From Burkholderia singularis (lineage in GTDB: Bacteria > Pseudomonadota > Gammaproteobacteria > Burkholderiales > Burkholderiaceae), in assembly GCF_900176645.1 (NCBI RefSeq), contig NZ_FXAN01000109.1:1-64000 (forward strand): DNA of 64,000 nt. Direction: 5' to 3'. The notes under the pieces are model-generated. The model ran no database searches. It had not been told where the DNA came from and was given only the letters and a program-made list of their open reading frames with translations. This document shows positions 19,534 to 29,361 of the stretch, in pieces; positions within the stretch are counted from its first letter, which is position 1; each line of letters starts with the position of its first letter. The position numbers and the translations under genes are program-made.

Positions 19534-20103
19534 ATGTCGAACATCGTCATCGTTTATCACAGCGGCTACGGCCACACGAAAAAGCTGGCCGAAGCCGTGT
19601 TGGCCGGCACGCAACAGGCAGGCGCGAGCGCGCAGCTCATCGCGGTCGGAGACCTCGACGACGCCGGCTGGGCCGCGCTCGACGCCGCCGACGCCATCGT
19701 CTTCGGCGCGCCGACCTACATGGGCGGGCCGTCCGCCGACTTCAAGAAGTTCGCCGACGAGACGTCGAAGGCATGGTTCACGCAGAAGTGGAAAGACAAG
19801 CTGGCGGCCGGCTTCACGAACTCGGCAACGATGAACGGCGACAAATTCTCGACGATTCAATACTTCGTCACGCTCGCAATGCAACATGGGATGGTGTGGG
19901 TCGGCACCGGCCTGATGCCGGCGAACACGAAGGCGGCAACCCGCAACGACGTCAATTACGTCGGCGGCTTCACCGGCCTGCTCGCGCAATCGCCGTCAGA
20001 TGCGTCGCCGGACGAGGCGCCGCTGCCGGGCGATCTCGAAACGGCGCAGGTGTTCGGCGCGCGCGTCGCGGCAGCCACCGCGCGCTGGCTCGCCGGCCGG
20101 TAA
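19534..20103 (+). CDS. Flavodoxin-like NAD(P)H:quinone oxidoreductase family protein (WrbA-like)
   Basis: A 189-residue flavodoxin-fold protein. The FMN phosphate-binding loop is VYHSGYGHTKKLAE near the N-terminus, and FGAPTYMGGPSADFKKF near residues 67-83 matches the WrbA/flavodoxin family. It probably reduces quinones or electrophiles with NAD(P)H and FMN. The ATG at 19534 is chosen because the fold begins directly there (MSNIVIVYH); the longer frame adds unrelated residues. Confidence 0.87.
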   Translation: MSNIVIVYHSGYGHTKKLAEAVLAGTQQAGASAQLIAVGDLDDAGWAALDAADAIVFGAPTYMGGPSADFKKFADETSKAWFTQKWKDKLAAGFTNSATMNGDKFSTIQYFVTLAMQHGMVWVGTGLMPANTKAATRNDVNYVGGFTGLLAQSPSDASPDEAPLPGDLETAQVFGARVAAATARWLAGR

Positions 20104-20626
20104 CCGAGCCAGCCCGGCGAGCGCGCGCCGGGCTCGCGGGCAACCGCGCGCGCTCGGTGCAGCCGGTGCGCGTCGGCTGCCCAGCCTTGGCCGGCCGGCA
20201 ATGCCGATCGCTCAAGACTGAAACCGGCCTGCGAGCACAGCGAGCGCCGATATCCTGATCGGCGCGCCACCGTCGTCGGCCGCGGCGCAGGCAAGTGATC
20301 GGCGCGCGTCGGCAGCCGTGCCGCCGACGCTCGATAGGCGGCACCGATCGACCCAAAAATCAGGGCCGGGACAGCGGGCGCAACCCGCCCGCGCAGCCGG
20401 ACCGGCACGGCGTCATCGGCAGCCGCGCCAACCGGAGACGCAAACAGAACAGGGACGGATCGGCGAATGGCGCGGATTCAGCACTAGCGATGGCGAGCGG
20501 GATAACCCAGCGGTATTTTTCCCGCCAATCCGGTTACGATGCCGCGCGTTGCATCTTAAAATAGCGGTTTTCTCGCGGCGGCGTCACGCCGGCCGCTCCG
20601 ATCCAGCGCAATCCAGCGAGAGCGAG
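20104..20626. other. Gene-free region upstream of argC
   Basis: About 520 bp without a supported gene. The argC frame is open back to 20318, but that extension resembles nothing and lacks a ribosome site. A promoter for argC is expected near 20510-20600. Confidence 0.4.
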
Positions 20627-21571
20627 ATGAGCACGAAAGTTTTTGTCGACGGCCAGGAAGGCACGACAGGCCTCAAGATCTTCGAATATTTGTCCGCGCG
20701 CGGCGACATCGAAATCCTGCGCATCGACGAAGCGAAGCGCAAAGACGTCGACGAGCGCCGCCGCCTCATCAACGCGTCGGACGTCACGTTCCTGTGTCTG
20801 CCCGACGCCGCATCGCGCGAATCGGCGGCGCTCGTCGACAATCCGCACACGACGCTGATCGATGCGAGCACCGCGTTCCGCACGAGCGCCGATTGGGCGT
20901 ATGGCCTGCCCGAGCTGAACCGCGCGCAACGCGAGCGCATCCGCACCGCCAAGCGCATCGCGGTGCCCGGCTGCCACGCATCGGCGTTCGTACTCGCCAT
21001 GCGCCCGCTCGTCGATGCGGGTATCGTCGCGCCCGAATTCTCCGCGCACTGCTATTCGATCACGGGTTACAGCGGCGGCGGCAAGAAGATGATCGCGGAC
21101 TACGAGGCGGGCGGCGTCAAGCTCGCGAGCCCGCGTCCGTATGCGCTTGGCCTCACGCACAAGCACCTGCCCGAAATGGCGGCGCATACCGGCCTCGCGA
21201 ACGCGCCGCTCTTCACGCCGATCGTCGGGCCGTTCTACAAGGGTCTCGCCGTCACCACGTACTTCACGCCGGCGCAGCTCGCGAAACGTGCGACGCCGCA
21301 GGACATCCAGCACACGCTCGCCGAGCACTACGCGGGCGAGGCCTTCGTGCGGGTCGCGCCGTTCGACGCGGCGCAGAATCTCGACGAAGGCTTCTTCGAC
21401 GTACAGGCGAGCAACGACACGAACCGCGTCGACCTGTTCGTGTTCGGCACGGCGGAGCGCTTCGTAACCGTCGCACGCCTCGACAACCTGGGCAAAGGCG
21501 CGTCGGGCGCGGCGATTCAATGCATGAACCTCAACATCGGCGTGGCCGAGGACACGGGGCTCAAGCGCTAA
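20627..21571 (+). CDS. argC: N-acetyl-gamma-glutamyl-phosphate reductase (type 2)
   Basis: A 314-residue enzyme that reduces N-acetylglutamyl phosphate to the semialdehyde in arginine synthesis. It is the shorter form: it begins [15 protein letters not shown], has the catalytic cysteine C116 in VPGCHASAF, and the YSGGGKKMI segment. The ATG at 20627 matches the family start. A terminator hairpin follows. Confidence 0.95.
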   Translation: MSTKVFVDGQEGTTGLKIFEYLSARGDIEILRIDEAKRKDVDERRRLINASDVTFLCLPDAASRESAALVDNPHTTLIDASTAFRTSADWAYGLPELNRAQRERIRTAKRIAVPGCHASAFVLAMRPLVDAGIVAPEFSAHCYSITGYSGGGKKMIADYEAGGVKLASPRPYALGLTHKHLPEMAAHTGLANAPLFTPIVGPFYKGLAVTTYFTPAQLAKRATPQDIQHTLAEHYAGEAFVRVAPFDAAQNLDEGFFDVQASNDTNRVDLFVFGTAERFVTVARLDNLGKGASGAAIQCMNLNIGVAEDTGLKR

Positions 21572-21602
21572 ACCGCCCCCGGATTGCAGCGTGCGATAAC
21601 GA

Positions 21603-21627
21603 GCCGGCCCGCGAGGCCGGCTTTTTC
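21603..21627 (+). terminator. Terminator of argC
   Basis: GCCGGCC / GGCCGGC stem with a CGCGA loop, followed by TTTTT. Confidence 0.8.
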
Positions 21628-22013
21628 ATGCCACATTAAATCCGAAAGCAATTAAAAGAATACCGGGCGGTTTACATATATTCACAAGCTTTCGAATTAA
21701 CCAAAAGCAAAGCGCAAAGAATTATCGATTTAATGATTATCCCGGATAGGGATTCACCTGATCCACGCTTCAAACGCTTGCAGCGATCCGCAAAAACCCC
21801 GATAAAACCTCGAAAAAACAACACTTCCCGGCGGCTGCCGCGAAAACATCAAACAGCCCTTCCGTTTTAATTTCCTTCGTCACGGCCCATCATTTCGGGC
21901 TGCCAACCACTTCGAATCGTTTAAGTCCGCCCATTTAGACGATTCCATCGATTGACAGGAAAAAACGACATGCCCAAATTATTGAAACAAATAAGCACAT
22001 TGGAGACAGAGGC
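21628..22013. other. AT-rich spacer before the DUF2957 lipoprotein genes
   Basis: Nearly 390 bp much richer in A and T than the flanks, with no supported gene. This marks a boundary between housekeeping argC and the lipoprotein/OmpW unit. A GGAGACAGAGG ribosome site precedes 22014. Confidence 0.45.
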
Positions 22014-23417
22014 ATGTCGGAAGCCTTTTCGAAAGGGGTGGCAATGGCCATGGCCCTTACCCCGATGCTCGTCGCGTGCAGTGGCGGCGGCGGCGGCTCC
22101 CCAGCCGCCATCGATGTTCCGCAATGCTCCGGCGCGAGCTGCGGCGTGCAAGGTCCGCCAAGCTCGACGCCCGCCAACACGGCGCTCTGCCCGGCGAATG
22201 CGGATATCGGCAGCAGCACGTATCTGGGCGGCGCGGGCGGCGGCGAGATCGTCAGCCTGAACATCAACGCGACCGCCATGACGTACACGCTCAAGTGGCT
22301 CGAATCGCCGGTTCCGCTCACGACCGGCACCGTCACGCCGTCGCGCGCCGGCACGACGATCACGGGCCAAGTCACGCATCCGCCCGCCGGCACGCTGCCG
22401 ACGGCCGAACAAACGCGCTGCGCGTTCGTGCTGCTGCCCGGCAGCGGCACGTCGCCGTCCGGCGCGACCTACTCGAGCGCCGCCGATTTCAACCAGGCAA
22501 ACCCGCCGATGATCCTGATCGGCTTCGGCGTTGCGGGCGGCGGCATTCCCGGCGCGACGATTCAATTCAGCGGCCTGACGATCATTCCGGGCCTGTTGCA
22601 GAACGTCGGCCAAGTGCCGCAACGTCACTTCGACTTCTATCCGTTCCTCGGCTTCGCGAACACGACGACGGATCTCTCGAAACTGCCCGGCACGTACAAC
22701 GCGCTGATCTATCACTCGGTGCCGTCGGCCAGCTATGCGACGCAGGGGATCAATTCGAGCGAGACGTTCGATGCGAACGGCGCTTGCACTTCCACGAGCG
22801 CGTCGGGCTGCATGACGACGGGCAAGCCGTGGACCGCAAGCGGCAACGGCTACTTCAACAGCGCCCAGGCTGCGCAGATCCTGCCGCAAACGAAATTGCC
22901 GATCGTCGGCGCGACGGGCCAATCGGCGAGTGCGCACATGGTGCTCGGCCAGTTGAACGGCGCGACCGTGCCGGTCATCGTGCGCACGGGCGACGTCAAC
23001 CTCGGCACGCCGCCGCTGCATCTGGACGCGAAGGTCGACGACGAATCCGGCATCGCGGTGCTCGGACTCGCGAAGGCGATCGCGTCGGGCAGCATCGACG
23101 GCGGCTATGCCGGCGCCGACTCGAACTTCAAATACACGGCAACGGTAATCAAGGCGGCGGCGGGCACGTTCGTCAACCCGAGCACGCAGCAAGCGGAAAC
23201 GGGCTTCAGCCTCGACTACGGCCAGTCGACGCCCGGTCTGCTCAGCGCCTCGACGTCGGGCTCGCCCGCGTCGAGCGGCTACGTGATCGCGAACGGCGGC
23301 CTCTATGCGGCACTGATCCAGGGCACCGTCAACGGCGGTATCACGCAAAGCTCGGCGATCGCCGGGCAAACGCCGTCCGCGCCTTACTTCGGCGTGGGCG
23401 CGCAAGTCAGCAAGTAG
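22014..23417 (+). CDS. DUF2957 lipoprotein (first of a pair)
   Basis: A 467-residue predicted lipoprotein. The lipobox LVAC places the acylated cysteine at residue 22, followed by a glycine-serine run. The mature part resembles the Burkholderia-centred DUF2957 family, with motifs shared with the next gene: ALCPANADI against PLCPSTVDY, SPVPLTTGTVTPSRAGT against SPVPQTTGTAAPTRAGT, and conserved DDE near an ILGLA/ILSPQ stretch. Function is unknown. It probably sits in the outer membrane facing the periplasm or surface. Confidence 0.82.
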   Translation: MSEAFSKGVAMAMALTPMLVACSGGGGGSPAAIDVPQCSGASCGVQGPPSSTPANTALCPANADIGSSTYLGGAGGGEIVSLNINATAMTYTLKWLESPVPLTTGTVTPSRAGTTITGQVTHPPAGTLPTAEQTRCAFVLLPGSGTSPSGATYSSAADFNQANPPMILIGFGVAGGGIPGATIQFSGLTIIPGLLQNVGQVPQRHFDFYPFLGFANTTTDLSKLPGTYNALIYHSVPSASYATQGINSSETFDANGACTSTSASGCMTTGKPWTASGNGYFNSAQAAQILPQTKLPIVGATGQSASAHMVLGQLNGATVPVIVRTGDVNLGTPPLHLDAKVDDESGIAVLGLAKAIASGSIDGGYAGADSNFKYTATVIKAAAGTFVNPSTQQAETGFSLDYGQSTPGLLSASTSGSPASSGYVIANGGLYAALIQGTVNGGITQSSAIAGQTPSAPYFGVGAQVSK

Positions 23418-23548
23418 CGGGCGCTTGGGAGCGCGGCGGCGCGCGCGAATGCCGCGCCGCCGTCAGCCCGCAGCCAGCCCGACGACGAGCGGCCGACAGG
23501 GAGCCGGCCGCCGCATAACGACAATTTTGTGGAGTTTGGAGGAGCATC

Positions 23549-24796
23549 ATGAAGCGGAACGTCATTCTGGCGCTGGCCTGCGCTACCCCCCTCATTTCGG
23601 CATGTGGCGGCGCGGACAACAGCAGCGAAGCGCAGCCTGTCGTCGAGACGCCGCTCTGTCCGTCGACAGTCGATTACGGCACGGTCTATACGGGCGGCAG
23701 CGGCAGCGGTGAACTCGTCAAGTTGCAAATCGACACGACGAAGATGACTTGGCAGATCACGTTCGTCGCGTCGCCGGTTCCGCAAACCACGGGCACCGCC
23801 GCGCCGACACGCGCAGGCACCGTCCAGAGCGGCACGCTCACGCATGAGACGCTGCTGCCGACGCAAAAACTCAATAACTGCGCGTTCCGCTTGAACGGCG
23901 CGAGTCTCGACCCGAACCGCCCGGCGCGGATCTTCCTCGGAATGGGCGTCGTCGGCGGCACGGTCCCCGGCAAGGAGATCCAGTACGGCGGCCTGCTCGG
24001 ACAAGGCGCGATTCCCGACACGAAATTCCCGTACTACCCGTTCATCGCGTTCTCGTCGCTGGAGACTAATGTCGCGAATCTTGCCGGCACGTACAGCCAG
24101 CTCGGTTACGGCCAGGTCGGCTCGCAGAATTTCGCGCCCGTCACGATCGACGCGAAGGTCACGATCAATGCGAACGGCACATGGACCCGCTGCGATTCGA
24201 CGGGCATCTACGCCGGCGCCTGCCGCCAGCCCGGCACCAACCTCGTGCAATCGCCCAACGGCACGGGCGCGTTCGAGACCGATCATTTCCAGAGCCAGGC
24301 AAAGCCGACGCTCGCGACGGTGCCGCAGGCCAAGGGCTTCGTGATCGTCGGCAAGCTGCGCAACCAGCTGGTGCCGATCATGATCCGCACGGGCGTCGCG
24401 AACCCCGGCCCGACACCCGACGCGAACGGCGTGCCGGGCCTCACCGCCGACGACGAGGCGAGCATCTCGATCCTGTCGCCGCAAACGGCGCTCACGACCG
24501 GCTCGCAAAACGGCGAGTACATCGGCGTGGACAGCCAGTTCGACTATCGGACGACCGCGCTGACCAACACGCAGGCGACGCTGCTCGACCCGTTCAATGC
24601 GTCGCAGGCGTCGCTCGCGACCGCGCTGAACCTCGACTACACACAGACGGTACCAGGCACGATCACATCGACGCACGTCGGAGCGGGCAGCTCCGCGCCC
24701 ACCGGCAAGTTCATTTTCACGGGAGGGGTGTTCGGCTTGCTCGACACGTCCAATTCGTCGTCGCCGTATTTCACGATCGGCGCGTTCGTGCAATAA
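23549..24796 (+). CDS. DUF2957 lipoprotein (second of a pair)
   Basis: A 415-residue paralogue of the preceding gene. The lipobox LISAC puts the lipidated cysteine at residue 19. Shared motifs across the whole length show an old tandem duplication. Function is unknown. The ATG at 23549 has a GGAGGAG site. The gene ends 16 bp before the OmpW-like gene, so it and the porin are probably one transcription unit. Confidence 0.82.
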   Translation: MKRNVILALACATPLISACGGADNSSEAQPVVETPLCPSTVDYGTVYTGGSGSGELVKLQIDTTKMTWQITFVASPVPQTTGTAAPTRAGTVQSGTLTHETLLPTQKLNNCAFRLNGASLDPNRPARIFLGMGVVGGTVPGKEIQYGGLLGQGAIPDTKFPYYPFIAFSSLETNVANLAGTYSQLGYGQVGSQNFAPVTIDAKVTINANGTWTRCDSTGIYAGACRQPGTNLVQSPNGTGAFETDHFQSQAKPTLATVPQAKGFVIVGKLRNQLVPIMIRTGVANPGPTPDANGVPGLTADDEASISILSPQTALTTGSQNGEYIGVDSQFDYRTTALTNTQATLLDPFNASQASLATALNLDYTQTVPGTITSTHVGAGSSAPTGKFIFTGGVFGLLDTSNSSSPYFTIGAFVQ

Positions 24797-24812
24797 GCGA
24801 CCGGGAGGCCGT

Positions 24813-25643
24813 ATGAAAAAAGCACTCCGCGCGGCGCTCGGCGCCGCCGCGCTGGCCCCGTTCGCCGCGCATGCGCAAAGCGCGGGCAGCAACGTCATCA
24901 CGCTCGGATGGTTTCACGTGATGCCGCAGCAAAGCAGCACGCCGCTCACGACCAACGTCGCGCCTACGCCGATCAACACGCCGCTGCGGCTGCCGCCGTC
25001 GTTCACGTCGGACGGCACGGGGCTGCGCACGAGCGGCTCGGACACGCTCGGCATGACGATCAGCCATTTCGTGACCGACCACATCGCGGTGACGTCCGTG
25101 GCGGGCGTGCCGCCGGTGTTCTCGGTCAAAGGGCACGGCACGATCGTCCCGCCCGGCCCGGCGGGCGCGCTCGGTACGCAAAACATCGGGCTCGCGCAGG
25201 TCAATCCGAACGTGAAAAGCGTGCGGCAGTGGAGTCCGGCCGTCGTGTTTCAGTATTATTTCGGTCAACCAACGACCAAGTTCCGGCCGTTCGTCGGCAT
25301 CGGCGTGTCGTACAACTGGTTCAGCGATCTGCAACTCAACACGAACTTCATCAAGCAGACGCAGGACAATCTCGGAGCGATTCTCGCCGCAGGCGCGGGC
25401 AAGCCGGGGCTCACGCAGGTGTCGGCAAAGGCGTCGTCGTCGTGGCAGCCGGTGTTCAATGCGGGCCTGACGTACAACATCACCGATCACTGGGGGCTCG
25501 TCGCGTCGGTCACGTACATTCCGCTGAAGACGACGTCGACCGTGACGATCAAGGCAGCCGACGGCACAACGCTCGCGGAATCGAAATCGGACTTGAAAGC
25601 CGATCCCCTCATCAGCTACCTGGGGATGTCGTACAAGTTCTGA
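24813..25643 (+). CDS. OmpW-family outer membrane protein
   Basis: A 276-residue beta-barrel protein with a signal peptide cleaved near AHA-Q (residue 21). It shows the OmpW layout: an N-terminal GSNVITLGWFHVMP strand, the RPFVGIGVSYNWFSD segment, and a C-terminal strand ending in LGMSYKF with terminal Phe, the usual outer-membrane assembly signal. OmpW proteins form small channels for hydrophobic molecules. Close linkage to two DUF2957 lipoproteins suggests they act together at the outer membrane. Confidence 0.88.
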   Translation: MKKALRAALGAAALAPFAAHAQSAGSNVITLGWFHVMPQQSSTPLTTNVAPTPINTPLRLPPSFTSDGTGLRTSGSDTLGMTISHFVTDHIAVTSVAGVPPVFSVKGHGTIVPPGPAGALGTQNIGLAQVNPNVKSVRQWSPAVVFQYYFGQPTTKFRPFVGIGVSYNWFSDLQLNTNFIKQTQDNLGAILAAGAGKPGLTQVSAKASSSWQPVFNAGLTYNITDHWGLVASVTYIPLKTTSTVTIKAADGTTLAESKSDLKADPLISYLGMSYKF

Positions 25644-25667
25644 GCGCGGCTCCCCCGATCGACGGGC

Positions 25668-25697
25668 AAAAAAAAAGCCCGCCTGAAAAGGCGGGCT
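25668..25697. terminator. Hairpin after the OmpW-like gene
   Basis: AGCCCGCCT / AGGCGGGCT with a GAAA loop. A long A run precedes it on the plus strand, so the classic T tract is on the minus strand, where it would stop transcripts coming from the decayed LysR gene. It may also limit plus-strand read-through. Confidence 0.65.
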
Positions 25698-25807
25698 GAA
25701 TCCATATCAGAGGAGACATGGAGGAGACAGTTCGTACTATACGATATCCTTTGACGCGTTGCAACATTTCTGTCGTGAAAATACGGATTTTCCCTCGAGC
25801 AACTGCT

Positions 25808-26275
25808 CTAATGCGCCGGCAGCCGCGCCACCGATGCGGTTGGCGCGCCGTTTTCCGCTTCCAGCACCGCGCTCCACTGGTCGCGCAGCAGCTCGACCGG
25901 GCACATCTGCCGCCCCGGCAGCACGCCGTGTACGAGCCATACGTGGATTCCGGGCGCGATTCCCGGCGCTTCGATCACCTTCAACGCCGCCCGGTGCGGG
26001 TTGCGCGCCAGCGCCGACACCGCCGCGACGCCCAGCCCAGCCCCGCGCGCAACGAGCGAGAGCGGCAAATCCAAGCTGAGCGCCTCAACCACGACGTCGA
26101 ACGACAACCCCGCCGCGCTAAACGCGCGGCTGAGCGCCGAGCGCCGAGCGCATCCCGCAGCCGTCCTGACTTAGCGCCCGCGGATAGCGCGCGAGCGTGT
26201 CGAGCGACAGCGGCCCTGGCGGCAGCGCAAATTAGCGCGCCGCGACGAGCACGGTCGGCTGCGTGCCGAGGCTCC
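25808..26275 (-). pseudogene. Decayed LysR-type regulator (C-terminal fragment)
   Basis: The minus strand encodes pieces of a LysR substrate-binding domain in order but not in one frame. LGTQPTVLVAAR is followed by an in-frame TAA, then PLSLDTLARYPRALSQDG continues in the same frame to a TAG. A frame change then leads to an open piece of 99 codons (25808-26107) reading LSLVARGAGLGVAAVSAL. The N-terminal DNA-binding region could not be found upstream, where a 36-bp tandem repeat lies instead. The fragment cannot make a working regulator. Confidence 0.75.
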
Positions 26276-26348
26276 GGCTTGGATTCGCGTGGGCGGCGCT
26301 CGTGCTGGACTGGCGGCGCGAGGCGCGGTGAGCGACGGGTCCGCCGGC

Positions 26349-26420
26349 CGGTAGGGGCCGCACCGGTTGGCGGGCTCCAGTGGCCGGTAGGGGTCGCGCC
26401 GGTTGGCGGACTCCAGTGAC
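26349..26420. repeat. 36-bp tandem repeat, two copies
   Basis: Two adjacent 36-bp units (26349-26384 and 26385-26420) differ at only a few positions. They lie just upstream of the LysR remnant and read as a 12-residue repeat in one minus-strand frame, but no protein is supported there. Confidence 0.85.
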
Positions 26421-26642
26421 GCTTGCGCCGACGCGACGCGCGGCAGACCACTGTTGACGCCGGACCGGCAGGCAAGCCGGTTGTTTGCGCAAGACGGCCG
26501 GCAACCGCACGGCGCGTGCGAATCTCGCGCGCGAAATCTTGCGTATGAATCGCATCAGTCGGAACGCTGCAAAACGGCCGCGCCGCATCAAAGGCCGCGC
26601 GACCCACACCGCCTGCCTATCGCAAACCGGTTCGACGCCCCG

Positions 26643-27290
26643 TTAGTGCCGCACCAGCGCCATCATCGCGCCGAAGCCGACGAAGATCCCGCCCGTCAGC
26701 CGGTTGAACGCCCTGGCGACGCTTGCGCTCCGAAGCGTCGCGCCGATCCGCGTGCCGAACGACGCATAGACGATGTACCAGCTCACCTCGATGACCGCGA
26801 ACGTCGAAACGAGAATACCGAACTGCGGCAGCGTGGAAGCGGACGCGTCGATGAACTGCGGCAGGAGCGCCGCGGCGAACAGGATCGCCTTCGGGTTGCT
26901 GCCCGCGACGAGAAAGCCGTTGCGAAACAGCGCCCAGCGCGACACCTCGGCCGCGCACACGCCGCCCGCACGCGGCTCGGCGCCCGGCGCGCCGCCTTTC
27001 TCGTCGACGCCCGCCCGCCACGCCTTCACGCCCAGATAGACGAGATATGCGGCGCCCGCATAGCGCAGCGCGTCGAACATCGCCGGCCACGTCTCGAGAA
27101 ACACGCCGAGCCCCGCCGCGGATACCGACAACATCGCGACAAGCGCGCTCAGGCAGCCCGCCATCGTCGCGGTCGAACGCGGCAAGCCGTGGCGCGCGCC
27201 GTGCGTCATCACGAGCAGCATGTTCGGCCCTGGAATCGCCGATACGACAAAAACCGTCGCGACAAACAGCCACCACGTATGCAGATTCAT
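26643..27290 (-). CDS. LysE/RhtB-family amino acid exporter
   Basis: A 215-residue inner-membrane protein with about six hydrophobic segments and the family signature IPGPNMLLVMTHGARHG near residues 20-36, plus GSNPKAILFAAALLPQF in the middle. LysE-family proteins export amino acids or related metabolites; the substrate is unknown. The start at 27290 has an AAAAGGAC site, and a longer frame to 27413 lacks membrane character. The nearby LysR remnant may once have been its regulator. Confidence 0.9.
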   Translation of the reverse strand: MNLHTWWLFVATVFVVSAIPGPNMLLVMTHGARHGLPRSTATMAGCLSALVAMLSVSAAGLGVFLETWPAMFDALRYAGAAYLVYLGVKAWRAGVDEKGGAPGAEPRAGGVCAAEVSRWALFRNGFLVAGSNPKAILFAAALLPQFIDASASTLPQFGILVSTFAVIEVSWYIVYASFGTRIGATLRSASVARAFNRLTGGIFVGFGAMMALVRH

Positions 27291-27419
27291 AACGTCCTTT
27301 TCGAAAAAAGAAAGGCAACGCCGATTATGCCGGCAACCGCTGACCGGGGCAGGGCGAGCGGCGGACAAGCGCAACGGCCGCCGTGCATCCAAGACAAATG
27401 GCCGCCGCGTCACGCCCCG

Positions 27420-28289
27420 TCATCGTGCCGCCCGCCGCGCCGCTACCTGCCCGAGCACCGCGAAATCCTGCTCGCCGTGGCCATGCGCGAGCGCTTCGAT
27501 CAAGCTGTCCCGCACGACGCTCGCGATGGGCAGCGGCACCGATCCCGCGTCGCCCGCCTCGAGCGCGAGCCGAACGTCCTTGAGCCCAAGCCGCGCCTTG
27601 AACAACGCGGGCTCATAGCGCCCTTGCGCGATCATCTCGCCGTAACCCTGGTAGACGGGGCCGGGAAACACGCTGTTGGTGATCACGTCCAGATAGTCGC
27701 GCATCGCGACGCCGTGCGCGGCAAGCAGCGCGGCGGCTTCGCCCATCGTCTCGATCGCCGACGCGAGCGTGAAATTCGCCGCGATCTTCACCGCGTTCGC
27801 ATGCTGCGGCAACGAGCCGATCCGCCAGGTTTTCTGGCCGATCGCGTCGAACACCGGCTGCATCCGGTCGATTGCCTCGGCAGGCCCGGCCGCGATGATC
27901 GTCAGCCGCGCCGCGGCCGCAACGTCCGGCCGTCCCATCACCGGCGCCGCAACGTAATGGATGCCGCGCTCCGCGTGCATTTGGGCGAGCGTGCCGGCCA
28001 GAGAAATCGAGATCGTCGCCATATTCACATGAATGAGGCCGCGCGGCGCATGTTCGAGCAGTGCTGCATCGAACACGCCGCGCGCGGCCGCATCGTCGGC
28101 GAGCATCGAAAACACCGCATCGCCCGCGAACGCGTCGGCAACCGTCGCGGCCTGCTGCGCGCCCAGCGCGACCAGCGGCGCGACGCGCTCGGGCGAACGG
28201 TTCCATACGCGAACGCGATGCCCCGCTTTCAGCAGATTCGTCGCGATCGCCACGCCCATTTCGCCCGTACCGATAAATCCGATGTCCAT
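27420..28289 (-). CDS. NAD(P)-dependent beta-hydroxyacid dehydrogenase family protein
   Basis: A 289-residue member of the 3-hydroxyisobutyrate dehydrogenase family. The Rossmann motif GFIGTGEMG is at residues 4-12, RVWNRSPER follows as the cofactor-specifying strand end, and the family glycine-rich substrate loop appears as APVMGRPDVAA. The catalytic lysine is likely within HANAVKIAANF. The physiological substrate is not known. Confidence 0.87.
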   Translation of the reverse strand: MDIGFIGTGEMGVAIATNLLKAGHRVRVWNRSPERVAPLVALGAQQAATVADAFAGDAVFSMLADDAAARGVFDAALLEHAPRGLIHVNMATISISLAGTLAQMHAERGIHYVAAPVMGRPDVAAAARLTIIAAGPAEAIDRMQPVFDAIGQKTWRIGSLPQHANAVKIAANFTLASAIETMGEAAALLAAHGVAMRDYLDVITNSVFPGPVYQGYGEMIAQGRYEPALFKARLGLKDVRLALEAGDAGSVPLPIASVVRDSLIEALAHGHGEQDFAVLGQVAARRAAR

Positions 28290-28420
28290 ATCTGTCGTGT
28301 TCCTTTCATTCGCCGTGTCACGTCACCAGCACGAGTAAAGCACAGGCACGTGATATTTGCTCGCGGCCGTCATCCATCCGCGCGCGATGCGGCCAGCGCG
28401 CAGCGGTGCGATACTGGGCC

Positions 28421-29176
28421 ATGATCACCGTGACCTTCCGCTTCCATGCAGAGCTGAACGATTTCCTTGCGCGGCCGCTGCGCAACCGCGAATTCGAACG
28501 CACGCACGCGCGCGGCACGAGCGTCAAACATGCGATCGAAGCGCTCGGCGTTCCGCACACGGAGGTCGAGCTGATTCTGGTCAACGGCGAATCGTCGACG
28601 TTCGAGCGCACGCTCGACGACGGCGACCGCGTCGCCGTCCACGCGCGCGTCGAATCGCCGGGCATCGGCCCACTGTTGCGCGTGCGCGCCGCGCCGTTGC
28701 GCGTCACGCGCTTCATCGCCGACGCGCATCTCGGCGGCCTCGCGCAGCTGCTGCGTCTGGCGGGCTTCGATACGCTCTACGACAATCACTATCCGGACGC
28801 GCGGATCGAAGCGATCGCCGCGCGCGACGCGCGCATCGTGCTCACCCGCGACCGCGAATTGCTCAAGCGCCGCACCATCGTGCATGGCTGCTATGTGCGC
28901 GCGCTCAAGCCGCCCGCCCAGCTGCGCGAACTGTTCGACCGGCTCGATCTTGCCGGCCGCGCGCAACCGTTCCGGCTGTGCCTGTCGTGCAATGCGCCGC
29001 TGCGGCGCATCGAACCGTCGCAGGCCGCCGCACGCGTGCCGCCCAGCGTGCTCGAGCGGCATACGCGCTTCGTCACCTGCGATATCTGTCGGCGTGTGTT
29101 TTGGGAAGGCTCGCACTGGCGGCACATGCGCACGCTGATCGACAGCGTGTCGCGGCCGGTACCGCCCGGCGTATGA
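28421..29176 (+). CDS. Mut7-C RNase-domain protein with N-terminal ubiquitin-like domain
   Basis: A 251-residue protein with an N-terminal ubiquitin/MoaD-like domain of about 80 residues (ITVTFRFHAELNDFL... ELILVNGESS), then a Mut7-C (former DUF82) domain starting RFIADAHLGGLAQLLRLAGF, which has a PIN-like fold with acidic residues such as D in FIADAHL and LTRDREL. The C-terminus has two CxxC pairs (CLSC, CDIC) forming a zinc ribbon. It is predicted to be a nuclease acting on RNA. The ATG at 28421 fits the domain better than the in-frame ATG at 28406. Confidence 0.85.
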   Translation: MITVTFRFHAELNDFLARPLRNREFERTHARGTSVKHAIEALGVPHTEVELILVNGESSTFERTLDDGDRVAVHARVESPGIGPLLRVRAAPLRVTRFIADAHLGGLAQLLRLAGFDTLYDNHYPDARIEAIAARDARIVLTRDRELLKRRTIVHGCYVRALKPPAQLRELFDRLDLAGRAQPFRLCLSCNAPLRRIEPSQAAARVPPSVLERHTRFVTCDICRRVFWEGSHWRHMRTLIDSVSRPVPPGV

Positions 29177-29277
29177 CCGGCGCGCGGGCGCATGGCCCAA
29201 GCGTAAAAAAATCGCGCTTGGGTTTGTGCCGGTGCTTGAAATTCCGCCCGCTCGGCAGTGGTTTGAATAGGCGTGAC

Positions 29278-29318
29278 AAAAAACAAACCCCGCCCTGCGC
29301 AAGGAGGACGGGGTTTGT
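29278..29318 (-). terminator. Terminator of the small alanine-rich exported protein gene
   Basis: ACAAACCCCGCCCT pairs with AGGACGGGGTTTGT with one mismatch. The run of A on its left is the T tract on the minus strand. Confidence 0.8.
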
Positions 29319-29361
29319 CCGAGAAGCGGCGGCGGCGCGTCGCACCGCCGCGGGCCAATGC

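Noticed and set aside
25981-26607. Minus-strand open frame with a 12-residue repeat as a real repeat protein
   Set aside because: There is no ribosome site or family match, it overlaps the LysR remnant in another frame, and the peptide repeat merely reflects the 36-bp DNA duplication.
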